Assembly: GCF_000802225.1 (NCBI RefSeq)
Contig: NZ_JTDI01000001.1
Location: 248,001 to 312,000, forward strand
DNA: 64,000 nucleotides
Direction: 5' to 3'
Source: Novosphingobium malaysiense
GTDB lineage: Bacteria; Pseudomonadota; Alphaproteobacteria; Sphingomonadales; Sphingomonadaceae
In this document: one piece after another, positions 46,815 to 55,444 of the stretch
How positions within the stretch are numbered: the first letter of the stretch is position 1
How the letters are laid out: each line of letters starts with the position of its first letter
Program-made: the position numbers and the translations under genes
Notes under the pieces: model-generated
What the model was told of the DNA's origin: nothing
Seen by the model: the letters and a program-made list of their open reading frames with translations, nothing else
The model's database searches: none

Positions 46815-47795
46815 ATGACATCTCCAGAATACACCTATCCGGAAGGCGGCGCCGCTTTCCCGCATCGCAGCCTCGTGGGCATCGCCGGGCTCGCGCCGCA
46901 CGAGATCTGGTTTCTGCTCGACGAGGCGGAACAGTGGGTCCAGCTCAACCGCAATGCCCAGAAGCACCGCGAGGTGCTCTCCGGCCTGACGATCATCAAC
47001 GCCTTCTTCGAAAACTCGACGCGCACGCTGCTCAGTTTCGAGATTGCAGGCAAGCGGCTCGGCGCCGACGTGGTTAACATGGCGGTCGCGACGTCGAGCG
47101 TGAAGAAGGGCGAGACGCTCATCGACACTGCCATGACGCTCAATGCCATGCGCGCCGATGCCATCGTCATCCGCCATGCGAGTTCGGGCGCAGTGCAGCT
47201 CATTGCCGACAAGGTGGACTGCCCGGTGCTCAACGCCGGCGACGGACAGCACGAGCATCCCACCCAGGCGCTGCTCGACGCCTTGACCATCCGCCATGCC
47301 AAGCGCGCATTCAACGGGCTGCGCGTGACCATCTGCGGCGATATCCTGCACAGCCGCGTCGCCCGCTCGAACATCCTGTGCCTCTCATCGCTGGGTGCCG
47401 AAGTGCGCGTCTGCGCGCCGCCGGCGCTGATGCCGGCCGATATCGAGCGGATGAACGTCAAGGTCTTCCATGATTTCGACGCGGCGTTGCAGGGCACCGA
47501 CGTGGTCATGATGCTGCGCTTGCAGCTCGAACGCATGCAGGGCCAGTTCATCCCCTCTCCGCGCGAATACCGGCATCTCTATGGGCTTTCGCTGGACCGG
47601 CTGGCGAAAGCCGAAACCGATGCCCTCGTAATGCACCCGGGGCCAATGAACCGCGGGATAGAGATCGACTCGGACGTGGCCGACCTGGTCGGACGGTCGC
47701 AGATCACCACGCAGGTGGAGATGGGCGTCGCCCTGCGCATGGCCTGCCTCGACGTCCTCACCCGAAGGGCACGCAAGCTGGAGGGCTGGTCATGA
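46815..47795 (+). CDS. pyrB: Aspartate carbamoyltransferase catalytic chain
   Basis: A 326-residue enzyme making N-carbamoyl-aspartate, the first committed pyrimidine step. The carbamoyl-phosphate site is FFENSTRT, the substrate loop Lys is in SSVKKGET, and HPGPMNRG binds aspartate. Start choice: ATG 46815 ([11 protein letters not shown]) against ATG 46794 (MPKASSS); neither has a strong SD. The gene overlaps the dihydroorotase-like gene by ATGA, the pyrBC' arrangement of class A enzymes. No pyrI regulatory chain is present. Confidence 0.95.
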   Translation: MTSPEYTYPEGGAAFPHRSLVGIAGLAPHEIWFLLDEAEQWVQLNRNAQKHREVLSGLTIINAFFENSTRTLLSFEIAGKRLGADVVNMAVATSSVKKGETLIDTAMTLNAMRADAIVIRHASSGAVQLIADKVDCPVLNAGDGQHEHPTQALLDALTIRHAKRAFNGLRVTICGDILHSRVARSNILCLSSLGAEVRVCAPPALMPADIERMNVKVFHDFDAALQGTDVVMMLRLQLERMQGQFIPSPREYRHLYGLSLDRLAKAETDALVMHPGPMNRGIEIDSDVADLVGRSQITTQVEMGVALRMACLDVLTRRARKLEGWS

Positions 47796-49048
47796 GCTTT
47801 CACGCTCCCCTCACCATCACCGGCGGCCGCCTGCTGCTTCCCGGCGGCGCGATCGAGGCGGGCGCGGTCCGCTGCGAAGGCGGCTTCATCACCGCCGTCG
47901 GGTCCGATGTCAGCGCGCAGCCCGGCGATACGGTCCACGATGCCGCCGGCAAGCTGGTCGCTCCCGGCCTTGTCGACATCGGTGTTTTCGAGATCGACAA
48001 ACCGGCCTTCCACTTCGGCGGCATCACCCGCGCCGCGCTCATGCCGGACCAGAACCCGCCGCTCGACGTGCCCGCCCGCGTGCGCTTCGCGGCGCAGTCG
48101 GGAAAACCCGATTTCTGGGTTCATCCGCTGGCGGGCGCCACGAAGGACCTGAACGGCGAATCGTTGGCCGAGATAGCGCTCATGCGCGAGGCCGGCGCCC
48201 TCGCCATTGCCACCGGCCGCAAGTGGATCGGCGATTCGGGCACGATGCTGCGGTTGCTGCAATATGCCGGCATGCTCGGCATGGTCGTGATCGCCCACGC
48301 CGAAGACGCGGGGCTGGTCGGCAAGGCCGTGGCAACCGCAGGCGAAATGGCAACGCGGCTGGGTCTGCCCAGCGCCCCTTCGCAAGCCGAAGTCCTGGCG
48401 ATCGCGCGCGACATCGCTCTGGCCGAACTCGCCGGCGCGGCGATCCATTTCCGCAAGGTGACGACAGCGGCCGGCCTCGATCTCGTACGCCGCGCAAAGG
48501 ATCGCGGGGCGAAGGTCACGGCCGGCGTCTCGCCCGCCTACTTCATGCTTTCCGACCTCGCCGTGGCGGATTTCCGGACCTTCGCACACCTTTCCCCGCC
48601 GCTGCGCGCAGAAGCCGATCGGCAGGCCGTGCTCGCCGCGGTCGCAGACGGGACGATCGACGTGATCACGTCGAGCCACGACCCGCGCGGGCCGGAAGAC
48701 AAGCGCCTTCCCTTCGCCGATTCCGCTCCGGGCATGGCCGGCGCGGAAACCCTGCTGCCGCTCACGCTCAACCTGGTGCGCGACGGAGTCATCAGCATGG
48801 GCCGCGCTTTTGAGCTGCTCGCCGAGAACCCTGCGAGGCTGCTCGGCGTCAAGGCCGGACGCCTGGCCATCGGTGCCGAGGCCGACATCGCCGTGGTCGA
48901 TCCGGAACGCCCGTGGATCGTCGATTCGAACAAGATGGCCGCCAGCGCGGGCAACACCCCGTTCGACAAGCAGCCGGTCCAGGGACGCGTGCTCGCCCTG
49001 TTCAAGGGCGGCATCGCGGTACGCACGCCAAAGACCAAGCCTGCCTGA
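47792..49048 (+). CDS. Dihydroorotase-like protein without the HxH metal motif (PyrC' type)
   Basis: A 418-residue amidohydrolase-fold protein directly behind pyrB. Active dihydroorotases open the barrel with DxHxH after VAPG; here it reads [18 protein letters not shown], so both histidines are gone. HAED and SSHDP partly remain of the later metal-binding strands. Such inactive homologues (PyrC' in pseudomonads) are structural partners needed to assemble the ATCase dodecamer. On that reasoning this is a scaffold, with an active pyrC elsewhere in the genome. Length and the C-terminal barrel-closing strands (ADIAVVDPE) are intact, so it is not a decaying gene. Confidence 0.9.
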   Translation: MSFHAPLTITGGRLLLPGGAIEAGAVRCEGGFITAVGSDVSAQPGDTVHDAAGKLVAPGLVDIGVFEIDKPAFHFGGITRAALMPDQNPPLDVPARVRFAAQSGKPDFWVHPLAGATKDLNGESLAEIALMREAGALAIATGRKWIGDSGTMLRLLQYAGMLGMVVIAHAEDAGLVGKAVATAGEMATRLGLPSAPSQAEVLAIARDIALAELAGAAIHFRKVTTAAGLDLVRRAKDRGAKVTAGVSPAYFMLSDLAVADFRTFAHLSPPLRAEADRQAVLAAVADGTIDVITSSHDPRGPEDKRLPFADSAPGMAGAETLLPLTLNLVRDGVISMGRAFELLAENPARLLGVKAGRLAIGAEADIAVVDPERPWIVDSNKMAASAGNTPFDKQPVQGRVLALFKGGIAVRTPKTKPA

Positions 49049-49067
49049 AAAGCGGCGCAAAATACCG

Positions 49068-49101
49068 AAAAAAAGGCCTCCGTCCCGAAGGGCGGAGGCC
49101 T
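49068..49101 (-). terminator. Strong Rho-independent terminator of the ParA-SPOR operon
   Basis: Minus-strand stem AGGCCTCCGCCC / GGGACGGAGGCCT-type, 12 bp with a TTCG loop, followed by seven T. It lies 28 bp after the stop of the SPOR lipoprotein gene and between convergent genes. Confidence 0.9.
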
Positions 49102-49129
49102 GTGAGGTTCACATGGAACTGTTTGAACT

Positions 49130-50479
49130 TCAGAGGCTTGCCAGCATGGCCTCGCTCATCGACTTGCCCGGGACGGTGCCGGGCAGCGTGTGCGTCTTGG
49201 CATAGGCGAAGCAGCCGCCGCCGCGCTGGCGAACGCTGGAGCAGAGATTCTGTGCCGATCCACGGTCGAACCCTTCAGCCGCAACGCGGTAATAGCGCCG
49301 GCCATGCACGTCAGCTTCGGTGATGCGCAGGGCGTGATCCTTAAGCGCCGGGTTGCGGGCGACGTAGATGTCCCAGGCCCGCTTGGCTCTCTCGAGCGAA
49401 CTGAACGAACCCAGCTGGACTAGGTGCGTTGAATGCACCGGCGTATCGACATAGGCGCTGGACGCCTTGCGGACCGACTGGACTTTGGGCTGCGAGACGA
49501 ACTTGACACCCCTCGAATTTACCGGCTCGTCGGCGCTTGTCGCCAGCGACACAGAGACGGGAGCATGGGCCGGCTCGGCCGGCTGCTGCATCTTGAAGGC
49601 TTCCTCGAAGTCCTTGCCGGCACTCTCGTTGTTGCCGGAATTCACGGCTAGTTCGCGAGTGACGACCGGCGGCAATTCGTCCTCGGTCGCGGGAACGGGC
49701 GCGATCGGCTGCGGCGCCGGAACATCGGCCTTGGCCATCTGCGGCGCATCGTTGTCGCCATTACCGTTGAGAGCGAGTGCGGCGGGCTGGCCGGCATCGG
49801 TGCGCACGGGCGCACCGAGCAGCGTCGCCACGCGAACCTGGAACTGCTCCGGGCGCGCACTGACTGCCCATTCGCTCATGCGCGCGTCGATCTGGTCGGC
49901 AGGCACGTCCTGCGATGCGATCACCCGCGCTTCGGCCCAGCGGCCGTCGAGCGCGTAGGCATAGGCGAGGTTCTGGCGAGCCTTGGCATTATCCTGGTCG
50001 GTGCGAACGGCGTCGGAAAGCAGCGTCACAGCCTGGGCCGGCTGGCCCGCAAGCGCAACGGCGAGACCGAGATCGCTCACCGGGATTTTAGCCTGGTTGC
50101 GGGTAAGAAGCGACATCGCTTCGGCATTGCGGCCCGAGCCGATGTAGGAAAGCGCCAGTCCAAGCGCGATGCGCGAATCGTTCTCGCCCAGGCTCACGGC
50201 GTCCTGGAAAGTGGTGGTAGCCGATTCGAAGCGACCGGCAGCCAGGTAGGCTTGTGCCAGGTCCACGCGGGCAGACGCATTGCGCGGCGACTTGGCAACA
50301 CGCTTTTCCGCCTTGGCGATCTCGCGGTCCATCTGCGCGTCGGCGGTCTCGCCCGAAATCGCGGGATTGCCGGAACTGGCAAGCGGAGCATGAGCGGAAC
50401 AGCCGACCAGCAGAACCGCTGCCATTGCACTGCAGGTGGCGAGACCCGCGACCCTGGCCTGGAATTTGAAGCGTTGCAT
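49130..50479 (-). CDS. TPR-containing lipoprotein with C-terminal SPOR domain
   Basis: A 449-residue lipoprotein. Signal and lipobox are at the start (AAVLLVGCSAH, Cys about 27), TPR-like helical repeats follow (about 50-190, ARVDLAQAYLAAGRFESA, ARQNLAYAYALDGRWAEA), then a Pro/Ala-rich linker and a SPOR domain (about 352-449, THLVQLGSFSSLERAKRAW and YYRVAAEGF). SPOR binds denuded glycan at division septa, so septal localisation is expected. ATG 50479 begins MQRFKFQ. Third gene of a minus-strand operon with the RHH protein (39 bp) and ParA. Confidence 0.9.
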   Translation of the reverse strand: MQRFKFQARVAGLATCSAMAAVLLVGCSAHAPLASSGNPAISGETADAQMDREIAKAEKRVAKSPRNASARVDLAQAYLAAGRFESATTTFQDAVSLGENDSRIALGLALSYIGSGRNAEAMSLLTRNQAKIPVSDLGLAVALAGQPAQAVTLLSDAVRTDQDNAKARQNLAYAYALDGRWAEARVIASQDVPADQIDARMSEWAVSARPEQFQVRVATLLGAPVRTDAGQPAALALNGNGDNDAPQMAKADVPAPQPIAPVPATEDELPPVVTRELAVNSGNNESAGKDFEEAFKMQQPAEPAHAPVSVSLATSADEPVNSRGVKFVSQPKVQSVRKASSAYVDTPVHSTHLVQLGSFSSLERAKRAWDIYVARNPALKDHALRITEADVHGRRYYRVAAEGFDRGSAQNLCSSVRQRGGGCFAYAKTHTLPGTVPGKSMSEAMLASL

Positions 50480-50518
50480 CGGACTAGGTTCCCCCTGGAT
50501 CACTTTACAAGTCGAAGT

Positions 50519-51160
50519 TCAGCGCAGCTTGCCGTTGAGGCCCTGCGCGTGAGCGACTTCGGGAATTTCGGACAAGTACTTGTCGAGTGCCTCGGTCACG
50601 AGCACCTGCGAACTGCGGTTGAGAACGACGCTCGCCATCTTGAGGCGGAAATGACGCTCGGCATCGAGACGCAGCGTAAAGGCAGCGCGACGCCCTTCGG
50701 ACCTGGACGTTCCGGCAGGCGGCATGGTGCGGTTGATGCGCCACGCGATCTGTTCGATTTGCCGCAGAACCTCCGGAATCTCGCCATCGGCGAGATCCTG
50801 CTCGGCATGCTCGGCCTGCACCGGGTCGATTTTCGCGGCGGCGGCCTTGACCGGCTTGATCTCGGTCACGGTGCTGCGAACCTTTGGCTCGGCGGGCCGG
50901 ACTTCACCGCCGTTCAGGTCGGTTGCGCTCTGCTCGGGCTGCGGCTGTTCGCAAGGAACCGGGTCAAGCCGGGGCTTGTCGTTCCGGACCTGCTCATGGG
51001 TATGACCCCAATCGTTCCAGCCAAGATCGTCGGCCTGCGCCATGGCACCGGCGCCATTGACGAACTTCGTGGCGTCCTGGCGGCGCATCGCCGGCTTGGC
51101 GGCGCCCTTGCGGGCCAGCAGGCTTGGCGAGAGCGAAGCGAAGGCGTGTTGCTCGCTCAT
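50519..51160 (-). CDS. Ribbon-helix-helix-like partner protein of ParA, unknown
   Basis: A 213-residue protein. Residues 1-115 are charged and low-complexity (Pro, Glu, Ala); the C-terminal 60 residues (GRRAAFTLRLDAERHFRLKM then SSQVLVTEALDKYL) have the strand-helix-helix pattern of RHH DNA-binding or dimerisation domains. Sitting 13 bp after an orphan ParA, it is a good candidate for its partner, replacing ParB or a cargo adaptor. I do not recognise a named family. Could also be a regulator of the operon. Confidence 0.8.
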   Translation of the reverse strand: MSEQHAFASLSPSLLARKGAAKPAMRRQDATKFVNGAGAMAQADDLGWNDWGHTHEQVRNDKPRLDPVPCEQPQPEQSATDLNGGEVRPAEPKVRSTVTEIKPVKAAAAKIDPVQAEHAEQDLADGEIPEVLRQIEQIAWRINRTMPPAGTSRSEGRRAAFTLRLDAERHFRLKMASVVLNRSSQVLVTEALDKYLSEIPEVAHAQGLNGKLR

Positions 51161-51173
51161 GGGAAGTTCCTCC

Positions 51174-51896
51174 TCAGGATCCCGCCACGCGGCGGCCGAA
51201 GCCGCCGACCGGACGAACCGTATTGGGCATTACATGCTGCCCCGCAGTCGGAACCGAGAAGACCGTGCGGCGGAAATTCCGCTCCAGACGGTCCGCGATG
51301 TAATTCCACAAGGACGTGACTTCCTGGGCCGAGCGGCCGTTGGGGTCGACTTCCATCACGGTGCGGCCATCGATCATCGAGGCGGCAAAGTCGGTGCGCT
51401 GGTGCAGCGTGACCGGTGCAACGGTGCCGTGCTGAGAAAGCGCCACGGCTGCCTCGCCGGTGATGCGCGCCTTCGGGGTCGCGGCATTGACGACAAAGAG
51501 CAGCGGCTTGCCCGAACGTTCGCAGAGATCGACAGTGGCACCGACGGCGCGCAGGTCATGCGGGCTGGGACGAGTCGGCACGACGATGAGTTCGGCCACC
51601 GAGATCACGCTCTGGATCGCCATGGTGATCGCCGGCGGCGTGTCGATGACGGCAAGCTTGAAGCCCTGCTGGCGCAGTACCTGAAGGTCGCTGGCGAGGC
51701 GGGCCACGGTCGTCTGGGCAAAGGCGGGCAGTTCCGCTTCGCGCTCGTTCCACCAGTCGGCAAGCGACCCCTGCGGGTCGATGTCGATGAGGACGACCGG
51801 ACCGGCGCCGGCGCGCTGCGCCTGGACAGCCAGATGGCCCGACAGGGTCGTCTTGCCCGACCCACCTTTTTGCGATGCCAAAGCTAGTACTCGCAA
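51174..51896 (-). CDS. Orphan ParA/MinD-family positioning ATPase
   Basis: A 240-residue deviant-Walker ATPase. The P-loop is KGGSGKTT at residues 10-17 with signature Lys10; VLIDIDPQGSLADWW and VIDTPPAI follow. Such proteins pattern plasmids, chromosomes, chemoreceptors or division factors by ATP-dependent dimerisation on DNA or membrane. No parB or parS-like array adjoins. The likely start is TTG 51896 (reads LRVLALASQKGG) with GGGGGA six bases upstream; no ATG fits. It is the first gene of the operon with the RHH and SPOR genes. Confidence 0.9.
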   Translation of the reverse strand: MRVLALASQKGGSGKTTLSGHLAVQAQRAGAGPVVLIDIDPQGSLADWWNEREAELPAFAQTTVARLASDLQVLRQQGFKLAVIDTPPAITMAIQSVISVAELIVVPTRPSPHDLRAVGATVDLCERSGKPLLFVVNAATPKARITGEAAVALSQHGTVAPVTLHQRTDFAASMIDGRTVMEVDPNGRSAQEVTSLWNYIADRLERNFRRTVFSVPTAGQHVMPNTVRPVGGFGRRVAGS

Positions 51897-52169
51897 ACCT
51901 AGTCCCCCAACAGTAATGCAACAGCCAAATTGAAACTCTCTGATGGGGAAATTCGCAGATCGTTCCTAATTTTGGGTTAATCCCCGCGACGTCGAATTTT
52001 TGGGAAATCCACGTTGAAATGCGGGCTTATCCGAAAGATGCTAAGCCGATATTCACCATTTCCGGTAACAAGGAAGAATACAGGCGGTTCTTAGGTTTCT
52101 TGCGGCAACGGTGGCGCGAGAGAGCCTTTTTCGCTTACCATACCATCCATCTGAGGGCACAATCGGGGC

Positions 52170-53282
52170 ATGATCGACGTGAAGAACTTTCTGCCGATTT
52201 TCTGCGTCACCGGCGCGGCCCTGCTTGCGTGCGCCCTGCCCGCCGGTCCTGCCCGTGCAGATGTGAAGGCCGGAGTCGATGCGTGGTCCGACGGCGACTA
52301 CGATGCCGCCGTGCGCGAATGGAAGCCTCTGGCCCGCAAGGGCGACCCCGACGCACAGTTTAATCTCGCGCAGGCCTACAAGATGGGCCGCGGGGTACCG
52401 ATGGACGCCGAAAAGGCCAAGGAACTCTACGGCAAGGCCGCTGCGCACGGCCACCTGCAGGCCGCAGACATATACGGCCTCATGCTGTTCCAGCATGGCG
52501 AGCGGGAAAGGGCCATGCCGTATATCAAGGCCTCCGCAGAACGCGGAGACCCGCGGGCGCAGTACATTCTTGGCCTGGCCCATTTCAACGGAGACCTGGC
52601 CGAGAAGGACTGGGTGCGTGCCTATGCCCTGGTAAGCCTCGCCCGCGAGGCGGGGCTGCCGCAGGCCACGCGCGCCCTGCAGCAGATGGACACCTACATT
52701 CCGCTGGAGGATCGCCAGAAGAGCGTGATCCTCTCGACCCGTCTTGCCGCGGAAGCGCAGGCCACGCGCGAGCGTCTTTCCGCAACGGCGGAACTGGGCA
52801 CGCCGGAAAACGGTCCTGCGGCAACCGCACCCAAGGTTGCAGCGGCCCCGGCCAAGTCGCCCGAGATCGTTTCGGCCGAGCGCGCGGTCGCAGAGGCGGC
52901 GCGCGTTGCCGGAAGCGACAGCCCTGCCACTGCAGGCGCCGACTATGCTCGGCCCAAAACGCCGCCCGCAGTTGCCAGCCGTCCGGCCACCAAACCGGCT
53001 CCCGCTGCCCCGGCGCCGCAACTCAAGCCGAAACCGTCGCCGGAAACCGCGTCGGGACCCTGGCGCGTTCAACTCGGTGCGTTCGGCGTTGCCGGCAATG
53101 CCGATGCCTTGTGGTCGAAAGTCCAAAATCGCCCCGAACTTGCCGGCCATGGCAAGCTGCTCGTGCCGGCGGGAAGGCTGACCAAGCTGCAAGCGGGCGG
53201 GTTCGCCTCGAAGGTAGCGGCCGATGCCGCTTGCGCGCACCTGTCGGCCGGCGGGTTCGCCTGCATTGCCGTGCGCGACTGA
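52170..53282 (+). CDS. Exported SEL1-repeat protein with C-terminal SPOR domain
   Basis: A 370-residue exported protein: signal peptide (about 1-30, ending GPARA|DVK), SEL1-like repeats (about 38-165, DAQFNLAQAYKMGRGVP and RAQYILGLAHFNGD), a Pro/Ala-rich linker (about 195-300) and a SPOR domain (about 298-370, WRVQLGAFGVAGNADALW). Like the lipoprotein at 49130 it should bind septal peptidoglycan. It diverges from the ParA operon across a 273-bp gap, so two SPOR proteins flank the ATPase. Confidence 0.9.
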   Translation: MIDVKNFLPIFCVTGAALLACALPAGPARADVKAGVDAWSDGDYDAAVREWKPLARKGDPDAQFNLAQAYKMGRGVPMDAEKAKELYGKAAAHGHLQAADIYGLMLFQHGERERAMPYIKASAERGDPRAQYILGLAHFNGDLAEKDWVRAYALVSLAREAGLPQATRALQQMDTYIPLEDRQKSVILSTRLAAEAQATRERLSATAELGTPENGPAATAPKVAAAPAKSPEIVSAERAVAEAARVAGSDSPATAGADYARPKTPPAVASRPATKPAPAAPAPQLKPKPSPETASGPWRVQLGAFGVAGNADALWSKVQNRPELAGHGKLLVPAGRLTKLQAGGFASKVAADAACAHLSAGGFACIAVRD

Positions 53283-53296
53283 CGCAGGCGGCATGA

Positions 53297-54553
53297 TTGC
53301 CTGACACGCAGCCGGAAGACGATACCGCCGTCGCCGTGCCGCCGAGGCTGGCCACGCTGGATCTCATTCGCGGCGTGGCGGTGCTCGGCATCCTCGCTAT
53401 CAACATAGCGGGCTTTGCCGGCCCCATGGCGTCATTGACGTCGCCGAACCTGCCGCACCCGGTCTCGGCGGCAGACGAAGCCGCCTACGCCTTCTCGTTC
53501 CTGTTCTTCGAAGGCAAGATGCGAGCTCTGTTCTCGCTGCTGTTCGGAGCCGGACTCGTCCTTTTCTGGGAGCGGACCGAAGCGGCAGGCCGCAACGGCG
53601 ACGCCCTGCAAACCCGGCGCCTTTTCTGGCTGATGCTGCTGGGCGCGCTGCACTACCTGCTGTTGTGGTGGGGGGACATCCTGTTCCTCTATGCAGTTTG
53701 CGGTTTGGCAGCGCTGTTGCTGCGGCCTTTGAGCGACCGGGCGCTGCTGGCGATCGCGCTGGTCCTCTATTACGTCTGGCACATCTGGGGCGTGCTGGAT
53801 GCAGCGGCCGCGATTGGCGCAGAAACCGCAGTGCGACACGGTACGGCCACCGCCGGCCAAGCCCACCTTGTCAAGGAGTGGCTCGAACCCGTGCGCGACT
53901 GGGCTACCCAGGAAATGCACGAAAGCACCTACGGGTTCTTCGATCTGGTGAAGGTGAAGCTGCAGGAGCGGCCGTTCTGGCAGATCGAGATGGTCTCGGG
54001 AAATTTCTCCGAGACCCTGCCGCTGATGCTGATCGGCATGGTCCTCTATCGCCGCGGGTTCTTCACCGGAACGCTGTCGCGCAGACGCCTGATGGCAGTA
54101 GGCATAGTCTGCACTGGCGCGGGATTGGTGCTGACAGCATTGTTCCTGGGCTGGGCCTGGCCGCGCCACTTCCCGGCCGTCACGATGCATGCGGCGCTGG
54201 TCTGGGGATTGGCGATGCCACACCTGCTGTGCGGCTGCGGTTATGCCGCGCTGCTCGTTATCGCCACCCCGCGTCTCGCACCGACCGCGCTGGGTCGCAA
54301 GCTGATCGCCGCCGGTCGCATGGCCTTCAGCAACTACGTCCTCAGCAGCCTGGTGATGACATTCGTCTTCTACGGGTGGGGCCTGGGACTGTTCGGCAAG
54401 ATCGGGCCAGCAAGGCAGTGGCTCTTCGTTCTTGCTGGCTGGGGCCTCATGCTCGCCTGGAGCGAATCGTGGCTGCGCAAGTTCCGTCGCGGCCCGCTGG
54501 AATGGTTGTGGCGATCCTTGATCGAGCGCAAAGCCTTGGCGAACCACCTCTGA
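53297..54553 (+). CDS. DUF418-family polytopic membrane protein
   Basis: A 418-residue protein with about ten helices. The opening RLATLDLIRGVAVLGILAIN is the hallmark of the DUF418/heparan acetyltransferase-like superfamily, and the C-terminal DUF418 region holds GRMAFSNYVLSSLVMTFVFYGWGLGLFG. A role in acyl transfer to envelope components is often assumed but not shown. The start is TTG 53297 with AGGCGG six bases before; GTG 53336 is an alternative. Its stop codon is the first three bases of a candidate Fur box. Confidence 0.88.
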   Translation: MPDTQPEDDTAVAVPPRLATLDLIRGVAVLGILAINIAGFAGPMASLTSPNLPHPVSAADEAAYAFSFLFFEGKMRALFSLLFGAGLVLFWERTEAAGRNGDALQTRRLFWLMLLGALHYLLLWWGDILFLYAVCGLAALLLRPLSDRALLAIALVLYYVWHIWGVLDAAAAIGAETAVRHGTATAGQAHLVKEWLEPVRDWATQEMHESTYGFFDLVKVKLQERPFWQIEMVSGNFSETLPLMLIGMVLYRRGFFTGTLSRRRLMAVGIVCTGAGLVLTALFLGWAWPRHFPAVTMHAALVWGLAMPHLLCGCGYAALLVIATPRLAPTALGRKLIAAGRMAFSNYVLSSLVMTFVFYGWGLGLFGKIGPARQWLFVLAGWGLMLAWSESWLRKFRRGPLEWLWRSLIERKALANHL

Positions 54554-54600
54554 TAACGATTCTCAAAAGCTATTGCGATCAGTTCGCAATTGACTATACT
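54551..54600 (+). promoter_or_regulatory. Promoter of bfd-bfr with candidate iron-responsive (Fur-type) sites
   Basis: TGATAACGATTCTCA (54551-54565) matches the 7-1-7 Fur consensus TGATAATnATTATCA with two differences. A second site, ATTGCGA-N5-TCGCAAT (54572-54590), is a perfect inverted repeat resembling alphaproteobacterial Fur boxes (TGCAA..TTGCA type). It covers the likely -35 (TTGCGA, 54573-54578), 16 bp from a -10 TATACT (54595-54600). Confidence 0.6.
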
Positions 54601-54621
54601 GGGGAGCAAGAGGATTCGCCT

Positions 54622-54816
54622 ATGTATGTCTGCATCTGCAATGCCATCCGGGAAACCGAACTTCGCGACGCGGCCCGTCGCTGCAAGGGATCTGTCGAGG
54701 ATATCTACATCGCTCTGGGGCGACCGCCGCAGTGCCGTCAGTGCTTGGAAGAAGCGGAAGAAATCATAGACGAAGAAAATTCCGGGTCCGGATTGGCGCT
54801 TTACGCCGCTGCCTGA
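54622..54816 (+). CDS. bfd: Bacterioferritin-associated ferredoxin
   Basis: A 64-residue [2Fe-2S] protein that reduces bacterioferritin iron so that it can be released. All four cluster Cys are present as CxC and CxxC: Cys4, Cys6 (MYVCICN) and Cys38, Cys41 (PPQCRQCLEEA). It is 57 bp ahead of bfr, the classical partner, behind an iron-type promoter. Confidence 0.95.
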   Translation: MYVCICNAIRETELRDAARRCKGSVEDIYIALGRPPQCRQCLEEAEEIIDEENSGSGLALYAAA

Positions 54817-54873
54817 CTTGTATTGAGGCCATTGCCGCCGCATACTTCGCGTTCCCAACCACAGGAGCGCACG

Positions 54874-55353
54874 ATGAAGGGCGACCAACAGGTCATCGAC
54901 TTTCTCAACAAGGCCCTGCTCAACGAGCTGACCGCCATTAACCAGTACTGGCTGCACTATCGCATGCTGGACAACTGGGGGATCAAGCGCCTCGCCGAGT
55001 ACGAGCGCCACGAGTCGATCGACGAGATGAAACATGCGGACACGCTCGCTGACCGCATCCTCTTCCTCGAGGGACTCCCCAACTTCCAGGCCCTGGGCAA
55101 GCTGAAGATTGGCGAAGGGGTCGAGGAAATCCTGAAATGCGATCTCGCGCTCGAGCACGAAGCGCTTCCGCTGCTGAAGGAAGCCATCGCGCATTGCGAG
55201 GCAGTACGTGACTACGTCAGCCGCGAGATCTTCGAACGGATCCTCGAAAGCGAGGAGGAACACATCGACTTCATCGAAAAGCAGTTCGACATGATCGCCC
55301 GCATGGGACTGGAGAACTACTGCCAGCTGCAGAGCAAGCCCGCCGAAGACTGA
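54874..55353 (+). CDS. bfr: Bacterioferritin
   Basis: A 159-residue heme-containing ferritin storing iron in a 24-mer. All ferroxidase ligands are in register with E. coli numbering: Glu18, Glu51, His54, Glu94, Glu127 and His130. The heme ligand Met52 is in [10 protein letters not shown]. The SD CAGGAG precedes ATG 54874. It forms an operon with bfd and ends at a strong terminator. Confidence 0.97.
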   Translation: MKGDQQVIDFLNKALLNELTAINQYWLHYRMLDNWGIKRLAEYERHESIDEMKHADTLADRILFLEGLPNFQALGKLKIGEGVEEILKCDLALEHEALPLLKEAIAHCEAVRDYVSREIFERILESEEEHIDFIEKQFDMIARMGLENYCQLQSKPAED

Positions 55354-55376
55354 TCGCGGCGACGGCAGAAACGGGA

Positions 55377-55415
55377 GGGGCGGGAAAGGCTCAAGCCTTT
55401 CCCGCCCCCTTTTTG
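55377..55415 (+). terminator. Rho-independent terminator of bfd-bfr
   Basis: Perfect 15-bp stem GGGGCGGGAAAGGCT / AGCCTTTCCCGCCCC with a CA loop, followed by CTTTTTG. Confidence 0.93.
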
Positions 55416-55444
55416 TGCGTCCCCTCCGGACGGCAAACTCCCCG

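Noticed and set aside
51174..51896. Main chromosome partition ParA
   Set aside because: No parB, parS-like sites or gidA/gidB neighbours; it pairs with an RHH-like and a SPOR protein, so it is an orphan ParA.
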